This document shows, one piece after another, positions 3,925 through 5,166 of a stretch of 5,166 nt of DNA (positions are counted from its first letter, which is position 1; every line of letters begins with the position of its first letter). Position numbers and translations under genes: made by a program. The stretch covers positions 1-5,166 of the forward strand of contig JANZKD010000106.1 in NCBI GenBank assembly GCA_025061245.1, written 5' to 3'. The notes under the pieces are model-generated. The model worked only from the letters and a program-made list of their open reading frames with translations, was not told the origin of the DNA and made no database searches. This DNA is from Candidatus Culexmicrobium profundum (GTDB lineage: Archaea > Thermoproteota > Methanomethylicia > Culexarchaeales > Culexmicrobiaceae).

Positions 3925-5166
3925 TGGAACTACCGCCAACCGCCGCCTTCTCCAAGCGTAGTACTCGTAGGCTACTAAGTAGACTACAATTGCAATCACT
4001 ATAGGCAGTAATACTAATTCTCCGAAGAACTCAGCTGTACTGAATGGTCTTCCGAGTATGGTTGCAAATACGTCAATTGTAACTGTTAGTGAGTCGTCCT
4101 TGGTTAGTGAAATTGTACCCTCAGCGGTTCTACCCTTGAAGTTCGCCTTAACTGTATAGGATGCAGCTGGTAATTCTAATTCTCCTACACCTGAACTGTC
4201 AGTTTCAATGGTTGCTATTTCTCTCTCGCCTAAGAACACTGTAACAGTGGACGGACCTAAACCTTGCCCTCTAGTACCCATAACCCTTACAGTTAAGATG
4301 TATACATTTGAAGCAGTAAATGCATACTCCCCAGTTTTATCTATAGTAACTTTGGACTCTACAAGAGTTATTGGAGTATCAAGCCATGTAACCTCAGTTA
4401 CTTCAACCTCACCGACAGGTATCTGTGTGAAGCTTAGCTCACCATATTCATTGGTTGTACCTTCCATGGATCTGTCATCTGGATACATAATCTTCACATA
4501 TGCATTGGCTAGTGGAGAACCTCTTACTGTCTTAAATGTAAACGTAGCGTCATACACCTTGCACTTTACTGGTAATTCTGCATAGTTCTCATCAATGGTT
4601 AAGTCAACTTCGAGTATCTTGATGTCCTTTATTGGCCACCGTGCAGTTAACATGTAGTCACCCTTTGGCACAAGAATCGCAGTGAATGTTCCATCACTAC
4701 CAGTTTTACCACTTTGCTCATACTCTGAAGCGATACCCTCGAAGGCATAAACTATATCTGGCAATGCTCTACCAACGTCATCAGTTAATTTAACTGTTAC
4801 ATCATATACGTCCGCAACTGCAGTGTAAAAGACAGTTGGAGTTAATATCTTATAGAATACTTCCTTATCATAGCTGTCATACACATTTACTCCAAACCAT
4901 ACAATTCTCACCGTGTATTGATACGGTTGTCCTTTCCCATCATAAACCCCTGTATCTGCAAAAGGCAGATAGACGTATCCATCGCTATCTACGTATCCAA
5001 AAGCAGCTATTGTACCTGCCTCTACAGAAGTGTCACCAGGTCCTGGGACTTCCTTGTACCTAACAGCATAAACGAAAGCTCTTTCATCACCACAAACCAG
5101 CTTCTTACCAGTAGTGCTTAAGGCCTGTAACCCTATGTAATAATCGAAGCATAACTTCACCAGTAT
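3910..5166 (-). CDS. Large membrane-anchored surface protein with tandem beta-sandwich repeats (partial, N-terminus outside window)
   Basis: The frame is open through the window edge, and the first in-frame GTG (5160) is not followed by a signal peptide, so I read this as the last 418 or so residues of a longer secreted protein. Counting from that GTG, three repeats cover about 118-198, 203-283 and 286-365, and the tail of a fourth lies before residue 110. Each has a strand (V-x-L/F-x), a G-x-L/G-P turn, a T-x-x-x-G-x-L/F-x-F motif (TGSDGTF, TNEYGEL, TDSSGVG) and a P-x-G/S-x-Y/V-x-V strand. This resembles carboxypeptidase regulatory-like or CNA-B-type Ig-fold domains. A membrane helix at about 380-398 is followed by WRRRR and a short cytoplasmic tail, the layout of archaeal S-layer or S-layer-anchoring proteins. 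It may be such a protein or an adhesin or surface protease; the catalytic or signal part, if any, is missing. The visibly more GC-rich, C-ending codon style than in nearby genes would suit high expression. Confidence 0.8.
   Translation of the reverse strand: MLVKLCFDYYIGLQALSTTGKKLVCGDERAFVYAVRYKEVPGPGDTSVEAGTIAAFGYVDSDGYVYLPFADTGVYDGKGQPYQYTVRIVWFGVNVYDSYDKEVFYKILTPTVFYTAVADVYDVTVKLTDDVGRALPDIVYAFEGIASEYEQSGKTGSDGTFTAILVPKGDYMLTARWPIKDIKILEVDLTIDENYAELPVKCKVYDATFTFKTVRGSPLANAYVKIMYPDDRSMEGTTNEYGELSFTQIPVGEVEVTEVTWLDTPITLVESKVTIDKTGEYAFTASNVYILTVRVMGTRGQGLGPSTVTVFLGEREIATIETDSSGVGELELPAASYTVKANFKGRTAEGTISLTKDDSLTVTIDVFATILGRPFSTAEFFGELVLLPIVIAIVVYLVAYEYYAWRRRRLAVVPPTPT

Noticed and set aside
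4208..5121. Plus-strand open frames opposite the surface protein
   Set aside because: The minus-strand frame is continuous over the whole interval with clear repeat domains and a membrane anchor. The plus-strand frames lack start signals and are Ser/Thr/Val-rich or unstructured shadows.
3910..5160. Treating GTG at 5160 as the true start of the surface protein
   Set aside because: The frame continues upstream to the window edge, no signal peptide or Shine-Dalgarno is seen there, and a partial repeat unit occupies the first 110 residues, so the protein is cut by the window.

Overview
The window looks like a moderately AT-rich archaeal chromosome segment, most likely from the Thermoproteota/TACK side. 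The lineage is an inference from gene content; no rRNA or tRNA is present to test it. Signs of archaea are a predicted ADP-forming acyl-CoA synthetase alpha subunit, a predicted Sfm1-type (DUF431) SPOUT methyltransferase, an EMC6-like small membrane protein, a membrane-anchored surface protein built of tandem beta-sandwich repeats, TATA-like boxes about 25 bases before probable transcript starts, frequent GTG starts, and T-tract terminators.

Layout. (1) 1-347, plus strand: a three-helix membrane protein resembling EMC6, possibly read from a leaderless GTG; the frame is also open to the window edge. (2) 350-1365, minus strand: a two-gene operon, an unrecognised 126-residue helical protein followed 5 bases later by the Sfm1-like methyltransferase. 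The methyltransferase's Shine-Dalgarno lies inside the last codons of the first gene. (3) 1366-1451: a compact divergent promoter region whose AT-rich core could serve both strands. (4) 1452-2867, plus strand: the complete ADP-forming acetyl/acyl-CoA synthetase alpha subunit, with its phosphohistidine loop but no beta (ATP-grasp) subunit alongside. (5) 2940-3284, plus strand: an unrecognised 114-residue acidic protein with its own TATA box and a strong Shine-Dalgarno. It converges with (6) 3289-3804, minus strand: a two-helix membrane protein with a zinc ribbon and a second group of four cysteines. (7) 3910-5166, minus strand: the C-terminal part of a large extracytoplasmic protein, cut by the window edge, ending in a transmembrane anchor. 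Its stop codon sits at the centre of a perfect 26-base palindrome that, with a downstream T-run, probably forms its terminator.

The genes do not form one pathway. The common themes are housekeeping (energy conservation from acyl-CoA, protein or ribosome modification) and the cell envelope. I see no mobile element, CRISPR array, RNA gene or defence system. The least explained parts are the 126-residue partner of the methyltransferase, the 114-residue protein, the eight-cysteine membrane protein and the palindrome over the stop codon.
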